Positions 1 to 4,747 of a stretch of 5,638 nt of DNA are shown one piece after another. The stretch covers positions 1-5,638 of the forward strand of contig DCOU01000081.1 of NCBI GenBank assembly GCA_002322525.1, written 5' to 3'. Numbering within the stretch: the first letter of the stretch is position 1; every line of letters begins with the position of its first letter. The notes below the pieces were generated by a model. The model saw only the letters and a list, made by a program, of their open reading frames with translations. It was not told the origin of the DNA and did no database searches. The position numbers and the translations under genes were made by a program. The DNA comes from Candidatus Omnitrophica bacterium UBA1562. Its GTDB lineage: Bacteria > Omnitrophota > Gorgyraeia > Gygaellales > Profunditerraquicolaceae.

Positions 1-17
1 GTTACAATAATAAAATA

Positions 18-49
18 TTAAAAAATAGTCAAAAATTAACATAGTAGTG
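18..49 (+). promoter_or_regulatory. Promoter-like region with 22-bp repeat (copy 1)
   Basis: A 22-bp sequence at 28-49, starting GTCAAAAATT and ending ATAGTAGTG, lies 11 bases before the DUF134 start codon. An exact copy lies on the minus strand at 5609-5630. A weak sigma-70 reading is possible: -35-like TTAAAA at 18-23 and -10-like CATAGT at 40-45 with a 16-base spacer. That would place the transcript start only about 10 bases before the ATG, which has no Shine-Dalgarno sequence. The repeat is seen directly; the promoter or operator role is inferred from its position in front of both genes. Confidence 0.45.
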
Positions 50-60
50 TAAATCCAACT

Positions 61-399
61 ATGAAGAGGCGCGGCAGACCGAAGAAATATAGGATAGTGC
101 GACTGGGCCCCCGGATAAACCAATTTAGCCCAAGAGGAAAGCCAGGCAGGCCTGATGAAATAGAGCTAGCAATGGATGAATTTGAGGCCATAAGATTAGT
201 TGATCTTATGGGCTTAGATCAGGAAAAGGCAGCAGTATCTATGCACATATCCCAGCAAACCTTCAGCCGTATTCTAAAAAGGGCGCATAAGACAATAGCT
301 GATGGCCTGGTGAGCGGTAAAATAATCAAGATTCAGGGCGGCCACTACGTAATGAGTTCCCGCGAAGATTCTTTAACAAAGCAATCCGTAAAATTATAA
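61..399 (+). CDS. DUF134 (UPF0251) helix-turn-helix DNA-binding protein
   Basis: A 112-residue protein of the DUF134/UPF0251 family, which is thought to be DNA-binding but has no settled target. The N-terminus carries an AT-hook-like RGRPKK at residues 4-9. The family block FSPRGKPGRPDEI (22-34) and DEFEAIRLVD (39-48) follow, then a sigma-region-4-like helix-turn-helix at about 52-82 (LDQEKAAVSMHISQQTFSRI). A conserved GKIIKIQGG stretch sits at 86-94. Length is usual for the short members, so the gene looks complete. The ATG at 61 is the only sensible start. It has no Shine-Dalgarno motif, which suggests a near-leaderless transcript. The gene stands alone and converges on the radical SAM gene. 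Family assignment is firm; a regulatory role is inferred. Confidence 0.9.
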   Translation: MKRRGRPKKYRIVRLGPRINQFSPRGKPGRPDEIELAMDEFEAIRLVDLMGLDQEKAAVSMHISQQTFSRILKRAHKTIADGLVSGKIIKIQGGHYVMSSREDSLTKQSVKL

Positions 400-620
400 C
401 TAATTTCAGCCATCTTAGGATCGTGACCTTTTATTAACTATTTTATCGGTTGAAATTGATTTGTTAACAACTTCCTATAATAGTTCTTATGTTAACTTGA
501 GCATATTGAAAAAACTAAAATAACCTATTGGGACGCAAAGAGTTATAAATATTGGGATTTTCCTGTGAATAAGCCCAATTTGACTTACTTTGATTTACTT
601 ATTCTTTTTAAGCTTTACAT
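400..620. other. AT-rich convergent intergenic region
   Basis: This 221-base spacer separates two convergent genes and has no convincing ORF. Visible structure includes a perfect 10-bp palindrome TTGTTAACAA at 461-470, a second GTTAAC at 491-496, and a -10-like TATAAT at 476-481 (+) without a correctly spaced -35. GGGACGCAAAG at 530-540 recalls one strand of the GEMM-I core but the partner elements are missing. Two tandem 10-base units, TGACTTACTT and TGATTTACTT, lie at 581-600. No strong intrinsic terminator is seen for either flanking gene. Confidence 0.5.
551..579. terminator. Weak hairpin between convergent genes
   Basis: ATTGGG (551-556) and CCCAAT (574-579) form a 6-bp stem with a 17-base loop that can pair partly inside (TTC/GAA). 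It lies in the spacer between convergent genes, where a bidirectional terminator would be expected, but neither strand has a real T run right after the stem. Treat it as a tentative terminator only. Confidence 0.25.
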
Positions 621-1448
621 TTAGAAACAGAATGTTACTTTGTCTGACAGGTTAAATTGGTGGGCGTATTCAAGGGTTTTATCTTTTAATTGGCGGCTGT
701 AGTCTGAATATCTGGCAGGGTTGGTAGATTTATAGAACAATAGCCTAAAGTTTGCGTACTCTCCCCTGCTTAAGCCCTTTTTAAGACTTTCCAAAACTCC
801 CCAGCGAGGGTTTAATCTATCTACATATATTCGGTCCAAGTTTAGGCCTTCTAAGGCCCTAAAAATGGCTTCTAAATTGGCTTTAGTATCACAAAACTCC
901 GGTAACAACGGCCCTAAAAACATCCAGGTTTTTATACCTTTGCCTTGGGCTTTTTTTAGTGTATTTATGCGCTCAGTTGTCTCGGAGGCATAGGGTTCTA
1001 AGACTTTTTGCAGGTTTCTATCCAGGGTAGTAATGGTCATGCCTAAACTGGGGGTTTTATAGGCCTCTAAAAGGTCAAAATCCCGCAAAATCAGGCTACT
1101 TTTAGTAAGTATGGAGACTTCAAAGCCCGCCTCTAAAAGTATCGCAAGACAAGCCCTAGAGAGCTTATATCTTGCCTCTAATGGCTGCCAGCCATCACAG
1201 ATAGAGCTCATAAACACCTCTTTCGGAGGCCTGATTTTGGTTATCTGTTTGGCCAGGATTTCCGGGGCGTTTATCTTGACATCCACAAAATAACCCCAAT
1301 CCTCAGGCCTATCTTTAAACTTTTTCATATACCGGGCATAGCAATACAGGCACCTGTGGCTGCAGCCTACATAGCAGTTCAGGGTAAAATCGGCAAGTTT
1401 GGACTTATTCAGGAGGGTTTTACAGGTAGTTTCGCGGACCTTGAGCAT
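621..1448 (-). CDS. Radical SAM protein, spore photoproduct lyase-like (SplB/COG1533) family
   Basis: A 275-residue radical SAM enzyme. The [4Fe-4S]-binding CX3CX2C motif is CSHRCLYC (Cys29, Cys33, Cys36), followed by YARYM as in the SPL-like family. Before it stand the family's KTLLNKSKLADFTLN block (10-24) and an extra Cys9 and Cys25. Further family blocks are SSICDGWQPLEARY (81-94), ILTKSSLILRD (113-123), TITTLD (138-143) and LEPYASETTERI (150-161). The N-terminal layout resembles the broad SPL-like subgroup in non-spore-formers rather than true SplB, so the substrate is unknown and DNA lesion repair should not be assumed. Length is normal. The ATG at 1448 has only a weak GAAGG one base upstream, so initiation looks poor. 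It has 174 bases behind it and is probably transcribed on its own. Confidence 0.88.
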   Translation of the reverse strand: MLKVRETTCKTLLNKSKLADFTLNCYVGCSHRCLYCYARYMKKFKDRPEDWGYFVDVKINAPEILAKQITKIRPPKEVFMSSICDGWQPLEARYKLSRACLAILLEAGFEVSILTKSSLILRDFDLLEAYKTPSLGMTITTLDRNLQKVLEPYASETTERINTLKKAQGKGIKTWMFLGPLLPEFCDTKANLEAIFRALEGLNLDRIYVDRLNPRWGVLESLKKGLSRGEYANFRLLFYKSTNPARYSDYSRQLKDKTLEYAHQFNLSDKVTFCF

Positions 1449-1535
1449 GCCTTCACAGCTCTATATTAAGCGGGTCCTGTCTTGGCCTATTTTGAGCCTA
1501 ATCCAAGCCACCCACTTAGTTAAAATGAACTCTTG

Positions 1536-1619
1536 AGAATAAAAAAACCTGGGTCGAAACGGGGGTCTCGAAACCGGGGCCGGATTTATTCTTCAAAAAT
1601 AATTCTGACCCTGTTTTTA
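1536..1619. repeat. GC-rich REP-like or foldback element
   Basis: A compositional island in AT-rich spacer DNA. AGAATAAA (1536-1543) and TTTATTCT (1585-1592) are inverted repeats. They enclose two near-identical direct units, TCGAAACGGGGG (1554-1565) and TCGAAACCGGGG (1568-1579), which differ at one base, followed by CCGGGGCCGG. To the right is AATTCTGACCCTG, which on the minus strand reads CAGGGTCAGAATT. I associate such motifs with dispersed REP-like sequences mobilised by IS200-type (RAYT) transposases, but no transposase is present here. On the minus strand the element follows the flavoprotein stop and ends in seven T, so it may also stop transcription weakly. Confidence 0.45.
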
Positions 1620-1622
1620 CAA

Positions 1623-2276
1623 TTATAACCATCCCTTATCTTTCCAATATCGATACTCTTCTATCCATAGGTTTTTTCTCATTTCCATTATTTTCTTAAA
1701 ATGCTCTTTACCGGCTTCGATAATCTTCATCTGCTCAGGAAATAGCCTTTTATTTTTGATATTTTTACTTAATGACTTACCTAATTTCAAGGCTTCTTTT
1801 TTCTTCTTGTCGCTGATTGGCACACGCGAAGATACACCTCCTGAATATTGCGCTGCGCAAGTATGGGAGTAATACCTAATGTAATCCAGCACATCTTTAT
1901 CCTGGCCGCTTCCTGAAGATACAACACCGACAACATATTTTCCTAAAAGCCGTTTACAGTGGATAAAATGGTTTGTGCGGTCAAAGAGGGCTTTCATTGA
2001 GGCGGTAACCTGATTTATGTAATTTGGGCTGGCTAAAATTATACCATCTGCTCCAAGCATTTTATTGATGATTCCGGGCATACTATCAGCTATCGAACAA
2101 TGCAAAATCTTTTTGTGGCATTCCTCGCAATGCCGGCAAAACCCTATTGTGTAATCACATAAATGGATAATTTCAGGTTTTACAGAATCAGGGCACCCCT
2201 TTAATACTTCCTGAGCCAAAAGGTATGTTTGGCTCTTCTCTTTGTGCGGGCTTGAAGATACGAGCAATATTTTCAT
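1623..2276 (-). CDS. Iron-sulfur flavoprotein (NADPH-dependent FMN reductase fold)
   Basis: A 217-residue flavodoxin-like protein. MKILLVSSSPHKEKSQTY (1-18) is the beta-1 strand and FMN phosphate loop. The cysteines C47, C50, C53 and C60 form CX2CX2CX6C, matching the compact [4Fe-4S] motif of Archaeoglobus/Methanosarcina Isf-type proteins. SPNYINQVTASMKALFDR (83-100) is the flavin-binding segment typical of the family, and SSGSGQDKD (about 119-127) is a second flavin loop. The C-terminal 40 residues are charged and aromatic-rich (ending YRYWKDKGWL). Such proteins move electrons in anaerobes, and some reduce oxygen or peroxide; the partner here is unknown. The start is supported by AAGGA about 10 bases upstream, which overlaps the stop codon of the membrane-protein gene, so the two are probably translationally coupled. 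Confidence 0.88.
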   Translation of the reverse strand: MKILLVSSSPHKEKSQTYLLAQEVLKGCPDSVKPEIIHLCDYTIGFCRHCEECHKKILHCSIADSMPGIINKMLGADGIILASPNYINQVTASMKALFDRTNHFIHCKRLLGKYVVGVVSSGSGQDKDVLDYIRYYSHTCAAQYSGGVSSRVPISDKKKKEALKLGKSLSKNIKNKRLFPEQMKIIEAGKEHFKKIMEMRKNLWIEEYRYWKDKGWL

Positions 2277-2289
2277 TTTTAATCCATCC

Positions 2290-2799
2290 TTACTCCATAA
2301 ACTGCTCTTTTACTTTGGGGCGCGTGAAGAAATAAATGACAATTAAAGCCCGCGCTACCGGAATCCCTATACCCATTAAAAACATAGTGCGTTTAACTGT
2401 AGGGATAGATTTATCTATCTCTGCTCTCTTTTGTTTAAGACTTTCTAATGCTTCTTTCTGGTATTCTGGCTTGATTTTCTCAAGAATTACTTGCCTTTTT
2501 ATATCCTCTTGTTTATAAAAATTCTTTACGGCATCATTAACGACGCCAGGCATAACAATAATAATAAAAATAACTGAAACGAGGCATAGAATTATTGCTA
2601 ATTGTTTTGCCCAGGACCTCAACTTCAAAATATATATACCACAGATAAAACTAAGTGACGAGCTTATAAAATAGTAGATATTTCCAGTACCCTTTATCGT
2701 TCTGCCTAGTATTATTAATGTTAAAATACTCCATGCGCCGCCAATGATAAATAACCATCCAAATACTGTTACTCCTGTAGACCTTTTCTTCTCTTCCAT
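2290..2799 (-). CDS. Hypothetical four-helix membrane protein
   Basis: A 169-residue protein with four predicted membrane helices, at about 9-32, 42-58, 64-87 and 138-160. A charged, probably helical stretch (about 90-135, rich in K, E and Q) lies between helices 3 and 4. It starts MEEKKRSTGVTVFGWLF and ends FFTRPKVKEQFME, a pattern I recall from small uncharacterised membrane proteins of uncultivated bacteria. I know no function. I chose the ATG at 2799 over the one at 2820 because AGGAG lies 5 bases before it; the longer start would translate that ribosome-binding site as part of a seven-residue lead. It is the first gene of a pair with the flavoprotein, 13 bases apart, so a role in anchoring or signalling to a redox partner is possible but unproven. 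Confidence 0.75.
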   Translation of the reverse strand: MEEKKRSTGVTVFGWLFIIGGAWSILTLIILGRTIKGTGNIYYFISSSLSFICGIYILKLRSWAKQLAIILCLVSVIFIIIVMPGVVNDAVKNFYKQEDIKRQVILEKIKPEYQKEALESLKQKRAEIDKSIPTVKRTMFLMGIGIPVARALIVIYFFTRPKVKEQFME

Positions 2800-2820
2800 A
2801 TTTTCTCCTGGTATAATCAT

Positions 2821-2848
2821 CAGGTATAAATCTTAAGGATTATACCTG
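2821..2848 (-). promoter_or_regulatory. 28-bp palindrome over likely -10 box (operator candidate)
   Basis: CAGGTATAA (2821-2829) and TTATACCTG (2840-2848) are perfect 9-bp inverted arms, and the centre TTAA is also symmetric, giving 24 of 28 symmetric positions. On the minus strand the right arm contains TATAAT (2844 to 2839), a consensus -10 box, about 40 bases before the membrane-protein start. No good -35 is seen (TTTAAT at a 17-base spacing is weak). A dimeric repressor or activator site over the promoter is the simplest reading; a cruciform or RNA hairpin in the leader is the alternative. Confidence 0.5.
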
Positions 2849-2949
2849 ATTACTGCGATTAATTAAAGATTACAGCGATTAAACCATTAACCGCCTTAAA
2901 AGGGTCTCTGTTTTTAATCTCTGTAATCTCACTTTTAATCATTGTAATC
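2848..2949. repeat. Foldback array of four GATTACnnnGATTAA units
   Basis: Four 15-base units are visible: GATTACTGCGATTAA (2848-2862, +), GATTACAGCGATTAA (2868-2882, +), GATTACAGAGATTAA (2914-2928, -) and GATTACAATGATTAA (2935-2949, -). Units 1 and 2 start 20 bases apart, units 3 and 4 start 21 bases apart. The two pairs face each other around a 31-base centre. Unit 2 pairs with unit 3 at 14 of 15 positions and unit 1 with unit 4 at 12, so the region can form one long imperfect hairpin. It may be a MITE-like or REP-like foldback or an operator array. No target-site duplication was found. Confidence 0.6.
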
Positions 2950-2950
2950 A

Positions 2951-2981
2951 GACATCCTATTTCTTCTCATTATAGGATGTC
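2951..2981. repeat. Perfect 10-bp hairpin next to the foldback
   Basis: GACATCCTAT (2951-2960) and ATAGGATGTC (2972-2981) pair perfectly around an 11-base loop. The sequence after it on the plus strand (TTCTTTGG) is only mildly T-rich, so it is a poor terminator in either direction. It directly abuts the foldback array and may be part of the same element. Confidence 0.5.
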
Positions 2982-2993
2982 TTCTTTGGTAAA

Positions 2994-3021
2994 GGGACGT
3001 TCCCCAAGGTGACACCCTATT
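2994..3021 (-). repeat. REP-like G-rich motif, copy A
   Basis: Read on the minus strand this motif has AATAGGGTGTCACC followed by TTGGGGAACGTCCC. It contains two small dyads, GGTGACACC and GGG-N5-CCC (plus strand GGGACGTTCCC). A clearly related copy lies at 4579-4607. The repeat relation is seen directly; a REP/RAYT origin is inferred from general resemblance. Confidence 0.5.
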
Positions 3022-3105
3022 ATTAATAAAAAAGGCAACCCCCTATCTTTTAGAGAGATCCCTCGCTTCGTCCCTTCCTAGGATTCCCTTCGGTCGCTCG
3101 GGATT
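3022..3105. other. Non-coding tail with CCCGAGCG-type partial dyad
   Basis: No gene is seen in this stretch. It holds ATCCCTCGC and GCTCGGGAT, an imperfect inverted pair (ATCCC/GGGAT plus partial continuation) around TCCTAGGA. It lies downstream of the terminator for the leftward operon and is probably untranscribed from that operon. Confidence 0.35.
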
Positions 3106-3133
3106 AAAAAAGCAGGCTTTCGCCTGCTTTTTT
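3106..3133 (-). terminator. Strong intrinsic terminator of the DUF5661-RF-yjbQ operon
   Basis: A near-perfect hairpin: on the minus strand AAAAAAGCAGGC, loop GAAA, then GCCTGCTTTTTT. The GC core (AGCAGGC/GCCTGCT) is followed by a six-T run, giving a textbook Rho-independent terminator about 60 bases after the stop of the small basic protein. Its symmetry means it could also work on the plus strand, but no plus-strand gene leads into it. Confidence 0.92.
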
Positions 3134-3192
3134 AAGTTGCTTAAAATTTTATCTACTTTTGAGCCCATCTTATGCCTCTTTGTAACTAAGGC

Positions 3193-3348
3193 CTATTCTA
3201 CGCCTAATGGCAGTTTTGTCAATGGGCTGGTTCTACGGGAGTTACCTTTCTTCTTAAGGGTCTTTAATTTGTCCCTATATATCTGCTTTCTTTCTCTTAA
3301 TAATCTGGATACATCCTTCTGTCTTCTGGTAATTCGTTCTCTTGGCAT
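3193..3348 (-). CDS. Small highly basic protein, unknown
   Basis: A 51-residue reading frame beginning MPRERITRRQKDVSR and ending TKLPLGVE. It has 10 Arg and 8 Lys (35 percent basic) against five acidic residues, a predicted helical first half (to about residue 34) and a polar C-terminal tail. I do not recognise the family, and it does not match bS21, bL34 or other small ribosomal proteins that I know. Support for a real gene: an AGGAGG lies 13 bases before the ATG (rather far), it begins 30 bases after the yjbQ stop in the same direction, and a strong terminator follows it. A closer ATG directly after AGGAGGA is followed at once by a stop (ATG GTT TAG). The charge and the release-factor neighbour suggest RNA or ribosome binding, which is inference. 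Confidence 0.65.
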   Translation of the reverse strand: MPRERITRRQKDVSRLLRERKQIYRDKLKTLKKKGNSRRTSPLTKLPLGVE

Positions 3349-3378
3349 TATCTAAACCATTCCTCCTGCTTCAGAGTC

Positions 3379-3795
3379 CTAATCGCCTATTACCTTTATC
3401 AAAACACGCTTTTTACGCCGGCCGTCAAATTCTCCGTAAAATATCTGTTCCCACGGGCCAAAATCAAGTTTGCCATTAGTAATCGCCACTACTACTTCTC
3501 TGCCCATTATTGTTCTTTTTAAATGAGCATCTGCGTTATCTTCACCGCTAAGGTTGTGCCGGTATCTATCCTTTCCGTATGGTGCAAACTTTTCCAGCCA
3601 GCTGCTGAAATCACTATGTAACCCCGGCTCATCATCGTTGATAAAAACCGAGCTGGTTATATGCATTGCATTAACAAGACAAAGCCCCTCCTTAACCCCG
3701 CTTTTCTTAACCGCCCCTTCCACCTGCGGGGTTACATTTATAAACTCTTGCCTGTTTTTTGTGTTAAACCATAAATATTGAGTATAAGATTTCAT
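3379..3795 (-). CDS. yjbQ: YjbQ family protein (UPF0047)
   Basis: A 138-residue protein, full length for the UPF0047/YjbQ family. Hallmarks are AMHITSSVFINDDEPGL (43-59; the usual motif is HTTA followed by acidic residues), D62, the RYRHNLSGEDNADAHLK block (77-93) with His80, Asn87 and His91, and the C-terminal GKLDFGPWEQIFYGEFDGRR (108-127). The clustered His and acidic residues form a conserved pocket in the known structures. E. coli YjbQ has been reported to give weak thiamine-phosphate synthase activity, but the true role of the family is uncertain. The start is preceded by AAGGAG with only two bases before the ATG. The gene begins 6 bases after the release-factor-like stop, so it lies in the same operon. 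Confidence 0.92.
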   Translation of the reverse strand: MKSYTQYLWFNTKNRQEFINVTPQVEGAVKKSGVKEGLCLVNAMHITSSVFINDDEPGLHSDFSSWLEKFAPYGKDRYRHNLSGEDNADAHLKRTIMGREVVVAITNGKLDFGPWEQIFYGEFDGRRKKRVLIKVIGD

Positions 3796-3801
3796 TTCTC
3801 C

Positions 3802-4227
3802 TTAGTTAATTAATTCTTCTATCTTGGGACGGTAAGAACGCATTATCTTCTTCTCTGCCCTTTCTCTCTTAACGCTCAACATCTTTTCTTTTGCTCGCTT
3901 AGAACGCCTGCGCTTCTGCTTCCTTATCTTTGCTATCCGCCTTCTTTCCTCTGATAGCTCACCCAGTATAAGTGTTTCGATTTTATTGGCGAGAATCCTT
4001 CTGGCCAGAAATCTATTCAAGGCTTGCGAGCGTTCCTGTTGACATTTCACCTCTATGCCGGTTGGTACATGCCTCAAATAAACACAGGTGGAAACTTTAT
4101 TGACATTCTGGCCGCCGGGACCTTGGGAGCGGATGAATTTTTCCTGGAGGTCTTGCTCGCGAATACCCAACCTCTGCATCTTCTCTCTTAATGCCTCTTG
4201 TTTGGGTTTACTTATACCAGATTCCAT
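3802..4227 (-). CDS. Release factor-like peptidyl-tRNA hydrolase (GGQ domain, basic tail)
   Basis: A 141-residue protein with only the catalytic RF-1 domain. GPGGQNVNKVSTCVYLRH (36-53) carries the GGQ loop (38-40) that triggers hydrolysis of peptidyl-tRNA on the ribosome. PTGIEVKCQQERSQALNR (55-72) is the following conserved strand and helix start. The stop-codon recognition domain (PxT/SPF) of RF1 and RF2 is absent. The last 50 residues are very rich in Arg and Lys, like the tail with which ArfB (YaeJ) probes an empty mRNA channel. A role in rescue of stalled ribosomes is therefore likely, though it is not ArfB by close sequence. I start it at 4227: a longer frame reaches 4347 but overlaps the DUF5661 gene by 74 bases, and family members begin near here. 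No clear Shine-Dalgarno sequence is visible at this start. Confidence 0.85.
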   Translation of the reverse strand: MESGISKPKQEALREKMQRLGIREQDLQEKFIRSQGPGGQNVNKVSTCVYLRHVPTGIEVKCQQERSQALNRFLARRILANKIETLILGELSEERRRIAKIRKQKRRRSKRAKEKMLSVKRERAEKKIMRSYRPKIEELIN

Positions 4228-4273
4228 AGTTTTTGATCCAGGGGCGTTCTCCCCGCTTTTTATATCAGCGCGG

Positions 4274-4546
4274 TCAATCTTTCTCCCAAAAATCCTCTGC
4301 TTCCTTTTCCATCTTCGCGAGCCTGGTGTAATAGTCCGAGAACTCATTCAGGTGGGCGAGGGCGATTTTACCAGTTATTGTCGGGTCGTCGCCAGTGACA
4401 TCAGTAGCGGGATCTCTCCTGCCATGCTCAAGCTCAACATCGAGACCCATCCTAAATTGTTCTACATTGAATCTGCTCCAATCGATACCAAGTTCCTCAC
4501 CTATTTTCTTGGCTTCTTCAGCGGTAAAATGTTTCTTATCTGACAT
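4274..4546 (-). CDS. DUF5661 family protein
   Basis: A 90-residue acidic protein with the DUF5661 signature: FTAEEAKKIGEELGIDW (7-23), FNVEQFRMGLDVELEHG (26-42), DPATDVTGDDP (45-55) and TGKIALAHLNEFSDYYTRL (58-76). The family is common in bacteria and phages, and I know no function for it. Length is normal. The ATG is set by GGAGG six bases upstream. It is the first gene of the leftward operon and is separated from the release-factor-like gene by 46 bases. Confidence 0.88.
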   Translation of the reverse strand: MSDKKHFTAEEAKKIGEELGIDWSRFNVEQFRMGLDVELEHGRRDPATDVTGDDPTITGKIALAHLNEFSDYYTRLAKMEKEAEDFWEKD

Positions 4547-4578
4547 CTTAATCCTCCTTCAAACAAAAAAAGAATATG

Positions 4579-4607
4579 GAAACGTTCCCCCAAAAGGGCA
4601 CCCTATT
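4579..4607 (-). repeat. REP-like G-rich motif, copy B
   Basis: On the minus strand this reads AATAGGGTGCCC followed by TTTTGGGGGAACGT. It shares AATAGGGTG and TTGGGG(G)AACGT with copy A at 2994-3021. It lies between the likely -10 box and the start of the DUF5661 gene, so it would be in the 5' leader of the operon transcript. Confidence 0.5.
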
Positions 4608-4616
4608 TCAAAATCC

Positions 4617-4622
4617 ATTATA
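4617..4622 (-). promoter_or_regulatory. -10 box of the DUF5661 operon
   Basis: Consensus TATAAT on the minus strand, about 70 bases before the DUF5661 ATG. There is no good -35 at 16-18 bases upstream (the nearest TTGAAT is only 12 bases away), so the promoter may depend on an activator or be weak. The assignment rests on the -10 match and position. Confidence 0.4.
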
Positions 4623-4654
4623 TAACTTTTTAGAATTCAAATATTTATATTTGC

Positions 4655-4681
4655 AGGAACCGTCCCCCCAGTTCTCCCCTC
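4655..4681 (-). repeat. G-rich motif, copy C (distant)
   Basis: On the minus strand it reads GAGGGGAGAACTGGGGGG then ACGGTTCCT. It resembles copies A and B only in its G-runs followed by ACGnTTCC or AACGTCCC-type ends, so membership of the same family is tentative. It lies between the DUF3108 gene and the DUF5661 promoter. Confidence 0.3.
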
Positions 4682-4705
4682 AGTTTTTCATTATAGTTAT
4701 CTTTT

Positions 4706-4744
4706 GGAATTAAGTATTGTGTCCCCGGAATTGCCCCGGAATTG
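4706..4744. repeat. Tandem 11-bp repeat with GTGTCCCCGGAATT motif
   Basis: CCCCGGAATTG occurs twice in direct tandem (4723-4733 and 4734-4744), preceded by GGAATTAAGTATTGTGT. It begins three bases after the DUF3108 stop. I recall sequences of this AAGTATTGTGTCCCCGGAATT type as dispersed repeats in environmental genomes, perhaps linked to IS200-like (RAYT) transposases. That link is from memory and not shown here. Confidence 0.5.
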
Positions 4745-4747
4745 TTC

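Noticed and set aside
530..540. Cyclic di-GMP (GEMM-I) riboswitch
   Set aside because: Only the GGGACGCAAAG segment fits. The upstream GGCAAAC-type segment, the GAAA-capped stem and a regulated plus-strand gene are absent.
1551..1579. tRNA T-arm (GGGTCGAAAC)
   Set aside because: No acceptor, D-arm or anticodon arm can be built around it, and it occurs as a tandem pair.
2800..2820. ATG at 2820 as start of the membrane protein
   Set aside because: The extra seven codons contain the AGGAG ribosome-binding site for the ATG at 2799, which has ideal spacing.
2848..2949. CRISPR-like array from the GATTAC repeats
   Set aside because: Units are only 15 bases, spacers are 5-6 bases within pairs, and the two halves are inverted. 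No cas genes are present.
3193..3348. Ribosomal protein bS21 or another known small ribosomal protein
   Set aside because: Length and charge are suggestive, but the sequence lacks the bS21 pattern and matches no small ribosomal protein that I recognise.
3137..3355. Plus-strand 72-residue open frame over the small basic gene
   Set aside because: No ribosome-binding site and a hydrophobic antisense composition; the minus-strand gene has the operon context and terminator. Other plus-strand frames at 1111-1293, 2336-2518, 3554-3781, 4088-4543 and 4395-4625 were rejected for the same reasons.
4228..4347. Longer start for the release-factor-like protein at 4347
   Set aside because: It would overlap the DUF5661 coding region by 74 bases, and the extra 40 residues match no RF-1 domain sequence; they are the DUF5661 3' end read in another frame.
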